Origin: Chromera velia
Lineage: Eukaryota > Sar > Chromeraceae
DNA: 30,000 nucleotides
NCBI GenBank assembly: GCA_018398765.1
Contig: JAHBMJ010000707.1
Location: 1 to 30,000 of the forward strand
Direction: 5' to 3'
The translations under genes were made by a program, and so were the position numbers. This document shows, one piece after another, positions 1 through 9,580 of the stretch (its first letter is position 1; each line of letters begins with the position of its first letter). The notes beneath the pieces are model-generated. The model was not told where the DNA came from and did no database searches. It saw only the letters and a program-made list of their open reading frames with translations.

Positions 1-432
1 GGGGGGGGGGGGGGCGGCCGGTCGTTCGGGGCGTGACAAGAAGAAGAAGGACAAGGATAAGGACAAAGAGGGCGATAGACGGGGGTCGGGGTCTTTCTTC
101 GGGTCTCTGGTTGGAGGAGGGGGGGGGCCAGGTGCAGGGGGAGGGTCGATAGACCCTCCTTTTCTCCTTCCTGGTTTTCTTCTCTTCGTAACTTTGACAA
201 GGGGTACTCTTCTCTTCTCTCTTGCCCCAAGTCCTGTATCAGATAGATGGATCGACTAAACGATTAATCGCGTGACGCCCTTGATGGATGCGTTGGATAT
301 GGGCCCGCAGAGGATCAAGACTTCTTTCTGACTGGGTGCATGGGCTGCATGGGTGCAGGGTCTCTCTCTGAGGGTCTGTCTGTCTGGCCATCATGAACGG
401 GAGCGCATTTGATTTAAACCAGACAGGATTGT

Positions 433-500
<68 letters not shown>

Positions 501-3500
501 TGTGTGCGTGTGAGTGCAGGGATTCGAAGGGTCTGGAGGCGAAGGCGAATGAGTGCCTGGAGAAGAACGATATGAAGGGCTTCGAGAGACTTGTCGATGT
601 GAGTAGGGTGAATGGGGGGCGGAAAGTCACGAATTTGGAAGGAGGGACGTTCATGCAGAATTGAATCAAACTTTGCGGAATGAATGAATGAATGAATGAA
701 TGAATGAAGAAAGGGAGGGGAGGACGACAGAAAGGGGAGACGCGATTTTTCTCTTTTTTCGTTCTCTCTGCATCTGACACCTTGCCCTTTAGCAATCTCT
801 CCGATTCTCTATGCACTCCTGCACGGCCAAGAGCTTTGCATTCGTTTCCTGTGAACTGCTCTGACTGTATTTTCAGCTGCCCCAACCCCCTATCGATAAT
901 CGGTGTCTGTTTCTCTTTTTTTTTTTGCAGCTCTCCGGTCAGTTGCAAGAGGCCGTGCGCCTCTATGAGACGGTCGGGGGTGTGACTGACACGGGTGGTG
1001 GTGGAGAGACGGGGAAGAAGAAGGATAAGGACAAAAAGTCCAAGAAAGACGAAAGGAAAGCGACAGAGGAAGCAGAGGTAGATGACTTTAGTGCCTTTGG
1101 GGATCCCCCCCCTTCTGTAGCATTCGGTACTCCCGAGGGCTCTGTGGCAAAATCAAAGAAGCCTCCTGCACCCCCTCTAGAGAAGGGAAAGGACAAATCA
1201 AAAAAGAAAACCGACGCCCCTCCGGACCCATTTGACGACTTCGATTTTGGATTTCCGGATTTTCCCACACCGCCCGCAGTCCCCCCTGCCCCCGCGCGTT
1301 CGAGAGGCCGACAAGGTTCTCTCGGCCAAACGGCCCAAGCGCAACCCGCTTCTTCAGCCCCCGCGTTTGGGGCTTCAGGAGCCAATTTCAGTTTTGCTGC
1401 TCCTCCGGGGCAGTCTGTTCCGGGTCTTTCCCAGAGCAGGCGTGCGTCAAAGGACCTTGCAAAATCAGCAGCAGGGGCAGCGGGACAATCTCAATCGCAG
1501 CCAGCTCGCCCCCCGGCCCTGTCCGCCACAGCCGGACCAGGAGCAGTGGGTGCAGATCCTTTCGACCTCACAGCGTCAGTCCCTCCCCGCGCTAGGGCCC
1601 CTTCTGTTGCCTCCACCGCCCACTTTGGGGGGGGCTTTCCTCCTCCTCCCGGGGGTGCCTCTCTGACGCTTCCCCTGGGTGCCAGTCAACCTCAGCAGCC
1701 TGCTCCTCCAGTGGACCCCACAACAGGCCTACCTCTGATGGCTTCCTTGACACCCGACCAGCCACAATCGATGCAGGCTCCTGGGCAGGCAGGAGACGCC
1801 AATGCGTTCAGTCTGATGGCAGGTTCGCAACCGCCGGCAGCTGCAGTATCACAGCAACTCCAGTCACAGCAACAGCCAAACGCGCAGTCTATGGGTTTGC
1901 CCTTCTTCTCAGGATCCGGTCAAAAGGCCCAAACAGGCCCCCCTCCTCAGGTGGGCCATGTCCGAGCTGCCATTCAGATGTTGGAAGGTCTCCCTGTCAA
2001 CCCAGGCAATGACGTTGTGGTAGAGCTGCTCCTGATCTATCAGAGTTCCATGACGCCAGTAGCCACTTCCACCCTCACAGTGCTCCCCCCCGCTCTTCCC
2101 TCACCCTCTGGCGGCTCCATGACGCAACCCCGCGCAGTGCTTCCAGGAGGTACGGCGGTATTCCAGCAGCAGCTGTCGGTGCCTGTCCCCTCACCCACTA
2201 CTTCTGTGAACGCACAATTCCCCAAACTGGCAGCAGATCTCCGAGTGTGCAATGCCGCCACTGGACAGGCCTTTGCACGCTGTGCAGTTCCACTTCCGAT
2301 GTTGGCCGACGCCCAGCAACGTCAGCAGATTCCCCCTGCAATTCAGTTGGCTGGCATGCCCGGGGTCTCGGAGGCGGGAGTTGACCTCTCCACTGCTCGA
2401 ATGGCAGTACAACTGGACTACGTCCCCGACCCCCAAGCGATCGAATACCAACAGAAGATGGCGACACAGGGGCAGAACGGGTGGGTGGGGGGGTCTCCGA
2501 GTTACGCTGCCAGTTCCCCCATGTCCATGAACATGTTCGGAGGAGGACAGGCTCCAATGGGATCGCCGACAGGGGCTGTGCCCTTCTCTCCAACATTCGG
2601 TTTTCCCTCACCGCAACAACAGGCAGCACAGCCGAACGGGCTGCTTGGCTCACAAGCTCCAATAGACACTAACACAGGTCTTCCTGCTCTGGGCCCCCCA
2701 CCAGGGGCTCCTCTCTACGCTTCCCCCTCTCTCTCTCAGCCTCCCCCTCCCCCATTTTTCGGCGCTTTCCCCTCTCAGCAGGCCCCCGTGCCCACGTTTG
2801 GGAGTCCTCTCCTTATGGCGTCTTCTGCTCCTAACTCCTTCCAGCAACCCACCATGCAGCCCCTGGGTTTCGTTCCGGGCATGCCCCCGCCTCTCGCCCT
2901 TCCTGCGGGAGTCTCTTCCTTCTATGGGTCTGGTTTCGGGACCCCCCAACAGCAACAGCAACAGGGACAGCAACCAGTGATGACCAGCGGGAACGGAATG
3001 CTGGTACCTGCAGGAGCGGGAGGGGGCGCAGATGCGAAGAGCGAGGTGAGTGCCTCGGTGAAGGGCGACGTCCTCGGGGGAGTGACTGACAGAGCACGGA
3101 GGGCGTCGATGAGGTCAATGGGGAGCGCCCCCTTGGTGGCCAACGTGGACGGACCCGAGTGAGTGAGTGAGTCGATCAAGAGGTTTTTTTTTTTTTGTGC
3201 ATGGGCGGACGGGGCCTCAGAGAGACTGGGAAGCAAGGAGACAGACGGGCAGATAGGCAGGTAGATACACGGACAAGCAGGCAGATAGAGAGACACAGAG
3301 GCGAGACGATTTCTTCCCTTCTCATTTCGCTTCTTTAAGCTTTGGTCAGGCTATTCTGGCCTTCACTTATGATGCCGTCGTTCTAGGTCTCTTCTGAACC
3401 TTCTCGCTCTTCTTTCCCTTGATGATCTCTCTTCCCCTGTGTTTCGTCTTTTCACTCTCTCGCTTGCAGTCCCCAGGTTCTCGACGCTCTAGAGGACGCC

Positions 3501-5928
3501 AGAAGGGAGCGAGACGCCCTCTCTGCAGAGCTGCGGGCCCAGAGACTGACCGCGGAGGCCCTGGAGGATCGGCTCTCGGCTGCACACGCGGACTTGCTGG
3601 CGTCCCACCAGGAGCAGATGAACAAAGAGAGACTGCTGCAGGACAGACAGGCATTGCTGAGTGACTGCAGACAGAGACTCTTTTTCGTCAGTTCTCCGCT
3701 CTCTCTCTTTGCCTTTTCCTCAAACACGCAAACGCACACACTCACACGCTCACCCGCACATCTTATTCTTTCTTCTTGTCGCTATCTTCTGCATGCGGTT
3801 TCTTCCCGATCTGGTGGCCGAATGATCGCTGCCGCCTTCCCTTGCTTGTTTACACGCCGTGGAGGCAGCCACTTCCTTGATATGACTTTTCCACAGTCTC
3901 TTTCCCCCCCGCCATTCGTGTGAGTCTCCTCTTTTGTTCTTTCTATTTTTTGCTTTCCGATTTCAATAGGACGTGGGCAAGACGTCCTCTTTTTCTTCTT
4001 ACTTTGCGTTCTCAAGCATTCAATGTGATTTGAGGTCATGGCGCACTTCATTGTGTTCTCCTTTGATGCGTGGTGCAGGAGAAGAGCAGGGTCTCACAGC
4101 TTCAGGGGGACTTGGAAGGTGACTCCCTTGTGTCTCGGTCTCTGCTTTCCCTTTCTTTCTTCTGCTTTGAAGGTTGTAAACTCCCTTCCTTCCTCCCATG
4201 CATCTAAACTGGAGTTATCGTACCGACACGAAGCACATCGAGTTCTTCATCTCTCCCACCGTGTTTTCGCATTTTCTCTCCCCGCCATCTTTTTTCCCAG
4301 AGGCTCTAGAGGCGTCTGAAGTCTTCCCAGCATACATCGCCCTCCACCGTCCTGGCTGCACCCAGTCTCTGAACAGGCCTCTGACACGCCCCTTTTCATT
4401 TGTCTGTCTTTGTGCGTGCCTGCAGGGGCTCTTGAGGAGTACAGAGACACACTGACCAAATTCCAAAGAAGCAAGTTAGTCAGTCAGCCAGACAGACAGA
4501 CAGTCACTCAGAAGTCGGGTTTCGAAAGCAGGAAGGCGACACAAACCAGGGGAAGGGCGCAAAAGAGACACGCGAGGGAAGAAATTTGTATCGGCTAGAA
4601 GGAGAAGTTGAATAGGAGGACTAGAGGGGCAGCTGAATGGTGAATCACAGACCTGAAAGGGGCAGCAAACTTACCCTCTATGCTATTGATCGTCATCCTC
4701 TCCATTGAACCTGGACGCAGTTCACGAGTCTTTCGTGAGCTGTCATTTTGTGTCCTCGCCCCTCAACTTCCGCCTTCTGTGTGCCTTGTCTTTTCTTCTC
4801 TTCTCTTTTGTTTCTTTGCAGGGCTGTGTGCATGGATTTCGAGAGCAAATTGAGCCAACTTCAGTACATTTTTGAAACAACGGTCAGTCCGTCAGTTTTT
4901 CATGATTGGGTGTTCTTTTCCGTCTTCTTTTTCTGGATTGTTGAGTTCCAGGGCACACCTCTTTCCTCTCTGTTTGGATATCCCATCGCGCTGCATGAGG
5001 TCCTCTCTGGACTGGATTGCTGTTCTGATTTGTTTGATATAGTTTTCGTCCATGAATGCAGGATGGCATGCACGTCCCTGCCCATCTCCGTCTCCCGCCA
5101 CCCCCCCCTGCCGGAGGAGGGCAAGGGGCAATGCTTGCACTGGAAGATGTGAAACCAGAGGCACCCCTGTCAGTCAGTCAGTCAGTCTTTTTGTCTGTCT
5201 GCTTTGCGAGAACACTTAGTTTGTCAATCTGTGCAATTGTCGTTCTACACTTCCACTCCAGCCCCCCATGAGGTCGCAGGGGAAACAACAAAGAGTCGGA
5301 AGATGCGTGCATCCTAGATTCTTTTCTTTTGCCCCCTCAGCTCTCTTTCTCCCACAAAAGAGATCCGCTGTTTCTCTCTTTGTTTGTTCCTCTTGTTCAT
5401 GTACACATCAGCATTTGCCTCGTGAGACAAGCTTTTGAATCCGATTCCCCCAGTAATGTGTGTGAGTGAGTGAGTGTGTGTGTGTGTGTGTATTGTGTGC
5501 AGAGCGTCCGCCAGAGGTCCCCTTTACGGGAGCACTGGGGGGGCAAGAGGTGGAGCTCAATTTCGTTCTGAGGCTGCAATCAAGGCCAGGGAGGAGAGGG
5601 CACGTGAAAAGTTCGAGAGAGAGGCGGCGGAGGTGAATGGTCACATGGGGGGGGGAATTTCTTTCGCTCCTTCGCCCCCTGAAGTCTGGGCACGCACCGC
5701 CAGAGGTCAGGAAGGAAAGGGGAAGGTACTGCGCTCCCAAAGTCTCATCTTTTCTTTCTCTTGCAGTCATCTGATCCTGCCTGAAAGCTGTTGTTTGCCG
5801 TCCGTGGGCACTCTCTCTGATTTAAAAAGGAAGCAGGCCGTCTCCTCTGATTTGTTTCGAGTCGACTGTTTCGCTTCTCTTTCTTCTTCTCATTTCTCCC
5901 CCGCCTCCGCCTCCTCGTGTTCCTTGCT

Positions 5929-5967
<39 letters not shown>

Positions 5968-6069
5968 CTGTGTGTGTCTGTGTGTGTCTGTGTGTGTCTG
6001 TGTGTGTCTGTGTGTGTCTGTGTGTGTGTGTGTGTGTCTGTGTGTGTGTGTGTGTCTGTGTGTCTGTGT

Positions 6070-6103
<34 letters not shown>

Positions 6104-6769
6104 CTATCTGGCTGTATCTTTTTCTTCGATCTCCCTTTGTGGGTGCAGTGGGAGACGTGGAGAACGTTCGCGGCGGTCTCGGTAGCCGCGACCCAGCCGT
6201 CTCGTCTGCTCGTTCTCTGTACAGAAAACTTGTGACTTCAGGGGGAGGGCCGGGAATTCTTTTTGAAGATCCGACGCTGAGAGTTTCCTTCAGCCATGAG
6301 TTCAGAGACGGTCTTGCGGTCCTGGCTCTGATTCTGGAGAACAAAACGAGAACGGCGCTGCAAAACCTCCAGGTCGCAATCGACCCCCTCTCCTGTGAGA
6401 TTGGAGGTCCGTCCATTCTGTCTACAGAGTGTGTGAGTATTCAAGTTGAATCTTTTTGTCTCTCCCCGTCATCCCATGTCTCTATGCTGCTGGCTGTTGT
6501 GTATAGGTTTCTTGCATTGAAGAATTGACTGACTGACTGACTGACTGAGGACCTGTCCTTCCGTTTCGATGGGAAGGGCGGCAGGAAGGAAGGAGGCAGC
6601 GGTAAGATGAAGGGGGCGGATACGCTTCTTTCTGCGGTAATCTTCTCAAGTCTATTCACTTCACCTGACTCAACTTGGCCATTTATCAACCGTCGTGCCT
6701 TGCCTCGATATGTATAGGACTTCGCGGTAGATTTTCTGTCCGTTCGATCTTTGTAAAACGTTTTTACGG

Positions 6770-6842
<73 letters not shown>

Positions 6843-7014
6843 CATGAATGCAGTGAAGGCCCAAATGGACCGTCCCAACATGATGCCCTCTGTGGCCTCT
6901 ACTCTCCTCCCACAGGTATGGATGATCATATAGTCAGAATTGAATCAGGGCACTTCTTCGAAGGAAGCCAAGTGACTTAAAGTTGCTTAGAGAGACGCAA
7001 TCAATCAGCGGATA

Positions 7015-7049
<35 letters not shown>

Positions 7050-8601
7050 CAGCAGGAGAGGGAGCCTCTCTGCGAGAGTCAGGAGGGAAGAGAGGCAGAC
7101 AAAGTAGGCGTTTTTTCCCTTGTTTACTCCTCTCATATTATTGGCACTCTCGCCCAGGCGTAGATTTACTCCTTGGCTTGTTCACTCACAAACATGCCCA
7201 TGTCTCTTTGTTTGATCTCTGCAGAAACCGCAACACCGAAGCGGTCGCATGACAGCCACGCAGCCGTTCTTAGAGCCCCCAGTGCTAGTCGTCTCCTTCA
7301 TGTGAGTAAGTCCTTTCTCTCTCGAGCTAGGGGGGGGGGGTCTGTCCTTGTCTTTCTCTTTGAAAATCCAGACACAGAGAGAGGAGTGCTTTGATGCAAA
7401 GGCGAAAACGACGGAAGAGAACGCGTTGGCAGGGAAGAGAACGCTGCTTGGATGGGTCTGTTGTGATATATGCAGACAGTGCAGTGCAGGGATTGAGTGA
7501 AGACGCTTGATTGAGTCTATGAAGGCCTCCTCTTCGAAAGAATCCGCCAAAAAGTTGACACGAGTGAGTTTCTCTGAACTTTTTTCCTCACATCTTTTCC
7601 CTGCTTTGTCTTTTTGTATGCAGGACGGCAGATGCACATCCTCAAGAGCTCCGTTTGAGGCTTCCCCTCCCCGTGTCCGCGTTCCTGCACCCCATGAGCG
7701 TTGCGAGACCGGAATTCTTTCGGATGTGGGGACACCCTCGGATGGAGGAGAATGAAGTGGCGGTCAGTCAGTCGATCTCTCTGTGTCCCTTTTCCTTTGT
7801 TGTCTTGCGATATGTTCGGAGAGTTGGTTTCGAGCAGCCAGCGCCTCTTTGAGAACGAATGTCGTTAGCTCCACTGGCAACAGATCTCCCGAAGACGTTT
7901 TCTTCCCTTTTTTGGAGTCTGCCGGTATCCCTGCCTGGCTGCCTGCCTAGGTGCATGTCCATCCCTGAGGATCTTTTTTTCATGCAAGGAGGACGTTTTT
8001 CTCCCCTCCCTCCCTGACTTTCTTTGTTGCATCTTTGTGGGTGCCCTCCGCCCTGCCAGCGTCCCTCAACTTCTCTCACATGCCCTTTCTCCTCTGTAAC
8101 TCACCGGGTTGTCGACTCTTCTTCTCCCCCTTTTCTGATTCACGTTTCTGCAGTTTGTGTCCTCTTTGAGGCCCGTGTTTAGGGATGTCGCGGCGTCCCT
8201 CATGCTGGCACGGTGCATCGAGATGGGCGGGGCTCTCGGTCAGGTCCCGGGGGCAGACGGGGACCCTCACAACGTCGTGGCAGCCGGTGTGTTCACTCGG
8301 GAGGGGACGCAAAAGTCCATTCCGTGTCTGGTGCGGCTTGAAATGGGTGAGTTGGGATGGGATGGATTCAGGTTTCTGGATGGGGGGGGGTAGGCAGACA
8401 GTCTGACAGGTCATTCTCCATTGCGCCAGGCAGGTTGACGTGAGGGTGGATGGATGGAGAGACCATTCAGTCTGCTCGGATGTTCTTGGAAAGGAGCCTG
8501 CATGCTTCCTGCGGCCACTGCGGGGCGTCTTTTTTGAGTCCCTCTGTGAAAGCGGGTGTCTTTATTTAGACATGTATGCCTCTCTCTGTGTTTCTCCTTC
8601 C

Positions 8602-8663
<62 letters not shown>

Positions 8664-8735
8664 TGTGTTCATGAAGAAAAGAAGGGAGAAGAAGAAATCT
8701 GTCTTTGTGTGTCTGTCTGTGTGTGCGTGTATGTG

Positions 8736-8770
<35 letters not shown>

Positions 8771-9580
8771 TCTCAGGGACGGCAATGAACAGGAACAGTT
8801 GCCGAGTGGCTATCCGATCTGCGTCGTTTTCCCTCAGCAGAGCACTGGAGGTCAGTGGGGTCCTCAGGAGCAAAAGTGGATTGGTGTCTTGTGGCATGAG
8901 GAGTGTGGCGGGGGCAGAAGAAAGGAAGCTTCTCGGGGTAATCTGTAGATCAGCCGTGCGTTTGGCCTTTCTTTTGGCACCCCCGTTTACGTTCTCCATT
9001 AGTATCGCGGGTCGGCGTGCATGAGCGTGCCCATATGTGTGAGTGCGTGTGTGAAAGCGAGAGAGAGGGAGATGAATCTCTCTGTTGTATTTCTTTCTCA
9101 CCCATCCTGCAGCACCTCCTTGCGGAGCTTCTGTCTGAGTTCACGGCACTGGAGGCGGAATCCCTCGAGGCCCCCCCGCAGGCCGATGGTGGGAACAGGC
9201 TCGGGAATGCAGAGGGAGACGGGGGATTCGGCTTCCTTGGAGCTCGACGAGGGTCTTATGCAAGCGCTGCGGGGGGGGCAGAGACGGCCCGAGCGACAAT
9301 GGGCACACGGCGGTTCTCTGCGTTGTCGCGTCCCACTGTCCCGGGAGGGGTAGAGGCAGGGGACGATCCTCGTCGGCCCTCTCGTGGAGGGACAAGTTTG
9401 AGAGCCGCCAGGCCTTCCATGGCCTTCTCTTTCGCTGATGGTTCCCCTGTCTTCGGATCGGCTTTGCCATCCGTTGGAGGAGGGGCAGGGGGAGGAGGTA
9501 ACTCAGGGCAAGGTCAAAGGAAAGCCTTCTACAGCTCTGGGTTTTCGGTGCCCAGCTACAGAGAGGAGACCGCAAGGTAG
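1..9580 (+). CDS. Multi-exon clathrin-adaptor-like protein with GAT-like helix, DPF hinge, coiled coil and alpha-adaptin appendage (5' partial)
   Basis: Phase-consistent exons read by eye: 520-598, 931-3158, 3470-3686, 4079-4118, 4426-4474, 4822-4882, 5062-5168, 5503-5705 (or 5632), 6149-6430, 6854-6915, 7225-7301, 7624-7762, 8154-8346, 8777-8850, 9113-9580. They give about 1,425 residues ending ETAR-stop. The C-terminal exons align without gaps in order to the AP-2 alpha appendage ([41 protein letters not shown]). Upstream are DPF motifs and a heptad region. The family role would be cargo or accessory-protein recruitment in clathrin-type endocytosis at the plasma membrane (inference). No adaptin trunk appears, so this is either an alpha-adaptin with a giant hinge whose trunk lies upstream, or a monomeric VHS/GAT-type adaptor with an alpha ear; the GAT-like helix favours the second. 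The exon 5503 donor is the least certain boundary. Confidence 0.8.
14..132 (+). CDS. Possible upstream exon of the adaptor gene, Lys/Asp-rich
   Basis: One frame reads a charged run ([15 protein letters not shown]) followed by GSFFGSLVG and a glycine stretch. This style resembles the [15 protein letters not shown] segment at the start of the 931-3158 exon of the same gene. A CAG|GTGCAG donor candidate lies near 132. The phase does not fit exon 520-598 cleanly, so the donor or frame is unresolved. The first 14 bases are all G, which may be an assembly edge. Confidence 0.35.
433..512 (+). repeat. (CT)n(TG)n microsatellite abutting a splice acceptor
   Basis: A run of CT then TG dinucleotides with a single TATG interruption ends a few bases before the TGCAG acceptor at 519. 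It occupies the place of the polypyrimidine tract of that intron. Confidence 0.95.
520..598 (+). CDS. Exon encoding a GAT-like helix (adaptor gene)
   Basis: The exon lies between a TG-rich acceptor (TGCAG at 515-519) and a GTGAGT donor at 599. It reads [20 protein letters not shown] then FERLVD, and continues in phase into [17 protein letters not shown] at 931. The pattern of a charged helix then 'L..QLQ.A..LYE' resembles the last helix of GAT domains in TOM1/GGA proteins, where it reads like LNDxLxxALxxYE. That match is by eye and short. A VHS domain, if present, would lie upstream of the window. Confidence 0.6.
678..708 (+). repeat. (TGAA)n microsatellite in intron
   Basis: About seven and a half copies of GAAT lie in the intron between exons 520-598 and 931-3158. 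Confidence 0.95.
931..3158 (+). CDS. Large hinge exon with DPF/DDF motifs (adaptor gene)
   Basis: A 2,228-base exon opens after a T-rich acceptor (CAG ending 930) and closes at a GTGAGT donor at 3159, leaving phase 2 that joins exactly to 3470. It starts with the GAT-like helix end, then a Lys/Asp/Glu linker. Endocytic short motifs follow: DDF at 1081-1089, DPF at 1225-1233 followed by [10 protein letters not shown], and DPF at 1555-1563. DPF is the classical ligand of the AP-2 alpha appendage. The rest is Pro/Gln/Ser/Gly-rich and presumably disordered, except a block at about 1951-2450 ([53 protein letters not shown]). That block has alternating hydrophobics and could be a beta domain; I could not name it. 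Confidence 0.75.
3470..5705 (+). CDS. Coiled-coil and basic linker exons of the adaptor gene
   Basis: Six small exons (3470-3686, 4079-4118, 4426-4474, 4822-4882, 5062-5168, 5503-5632/5705) follow the hinge in phase. The first carries strong heptads ([20 protein letters not shown] and [18 protein letters not shown]) that continue as [19 protein letters not shown] and [13 protein letters not shown] proline-rich spacer ([10 protein letters not shown]) and a Glu/Arg helix ([19 protein letters not shown]) follow. A parallel coiled coil would make the protein a dimer (inference). Exons of 40 and 49 bases are unusually short. If 5503 ends at 5632, one further small exon before 6149 must exist; ending at 5705 (AGAG|GTCAGG) keeps phase. 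Confidence 0.65.
5464..5502 (+). repeat. GTGA/(TG)n repeat running into a splice acceptor
   Basis: GAGTGAGTGAG followed by (TG)n and TATTGTGTGCAG leads directly to the acceptor of exon 5503, with almost no ordinary pyrimidine tract. Confidence 0.9.
5933..6113 (+). repeat. Compound (TG)n / TGTGTC microsatellite, about 180 bp
   Basis: Repeated TGTGTGTC and plain TG units fill the 3' half of the intron before exon 6149. A short T/C-rich stretch and GTGCAG follow. This is the longest TG tract in the window. Confidence 0.95.
6149..7660 (+). CDS. Alpha-appendage sandwich (Ig-like) subdomain exons
   Basis: Exons 6149-6430, 6854-6915, 7225-7301 and the start of 7624-7762 encode [38 protein letters not shown] and [12 protein letters not shown]. 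Family members read NNGVLFEN...KSEFRQN...YGNKT and APVLNIQF at the same places. This is the N-terminal beta-sandwich half of the AP-2 alpha ear, which binds WxxF-type motifs in other organisms. Phase analysis favours GTGTGAGT at 6431 as the donor of the first exon, because the more canonical GTGAGT two bases later would break the frame. Confidence 0.85.
6527..6547 (+). repeat. (GACT)5 tetranucleotide repeat in intron
   Basis: Five tandem GACT units lie about 100 bases into the intron that follows exon 6149-6430. They are related in sequence to the GTCA/GTGA runs seen at several donors. Confidence 0.9.
6773..6841 (+). repeat. (CT)n(GT)n microsatellite near a splice acceptor
   Basis: A CT run changes to a GT run and ends about 12 bases before the ATGCAG acceptor (6853) of exon 6854-6915. 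Confidence 0.95.
7019..7048 (+). repeat. (GA)n microsatellite in intron
   Basis: About 14 GA units lie in the intron between exons 6854-6915 and 7225-7301. Confidence 0.9.
7624..9160 (+). CDS. Alpha-appendage platform subdomain exons with DPF/W pocket
   Basis: Exons 7624-7762, 8154-8346, 8777-8850 and 9113 onward encode [87 protein letters not shown] and [10 protein letters not shown]. These align to the clathrin-adaptor platform of mammalian alpha-adaptin. The ligand-pocket positions known there (Phe837, Trp840, Arg905, Glu907, Arg916, Arg920) correspond to F and W of EFFRMW, R and E of VRLE, and both R of CRVAIR. The pocket therefore looks functional. Confidence 0.88.
8597..8771 (+). repeat. 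Two (CT/TG)n blocks before a splice acceptor
   Basis: A (CT)n(TG)n block at about 8597-8663, a purine-rich spacer, then a second (TG)n block at about 8701-8770, which leads into TTCTCAG, the acceptor of exon 8777-8850. Confidence 0.93.
9161..9580 (+). CDS. C-terminal low-complexity tail of the adaptor gene
   Basis: The last exon continues about 140 residues past the point where alpha-adaptins normally stop (after the platform's last helix). The tail is rich in Gly, Arg, Ser, Ala and Pro (for example [30 protein letters not shown]). It ends PSYREETAR and a TAG stop at 9578-9580. No domain is recognised; several RRxS/RxxS contexts could be kinase sites (inference). Confidence 0.7.
   Translation, partial: SLEAPPQADGGNRLGNAEGDGGFGFLGARRGSYASAAGGAETARATMGTRRFSALSRPTVPGGVEAGDDPRRPSRGGTSLRAARPSMAFSFADGSPVFGSALPSVGGGAGGGGNSGQGQRKAFYSSGFSVPSYREETAR

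Noticed and set aside
1-14. Run of G at the window start as a telomere or regulatory G-quadruplex
   Set aside because: A pure homopolymer at the very edge is more likely an assembly or sequence-quality artefact; it cannot be judged from here.
3419-3664. Arg/Gly-rich frame over the coiled-coil exon
   Set aside because: It is out of phase with the upstream exon; the heptad frame starting at 3470 is the coding one.
5745-6416. Open frames of His/Thr or Cys/Val repeats over the TG tracts (also near 391-948 and 8562-9101)
   Set aside because: They are translations of (TG)n/(CA)n microsatellites inside introns.
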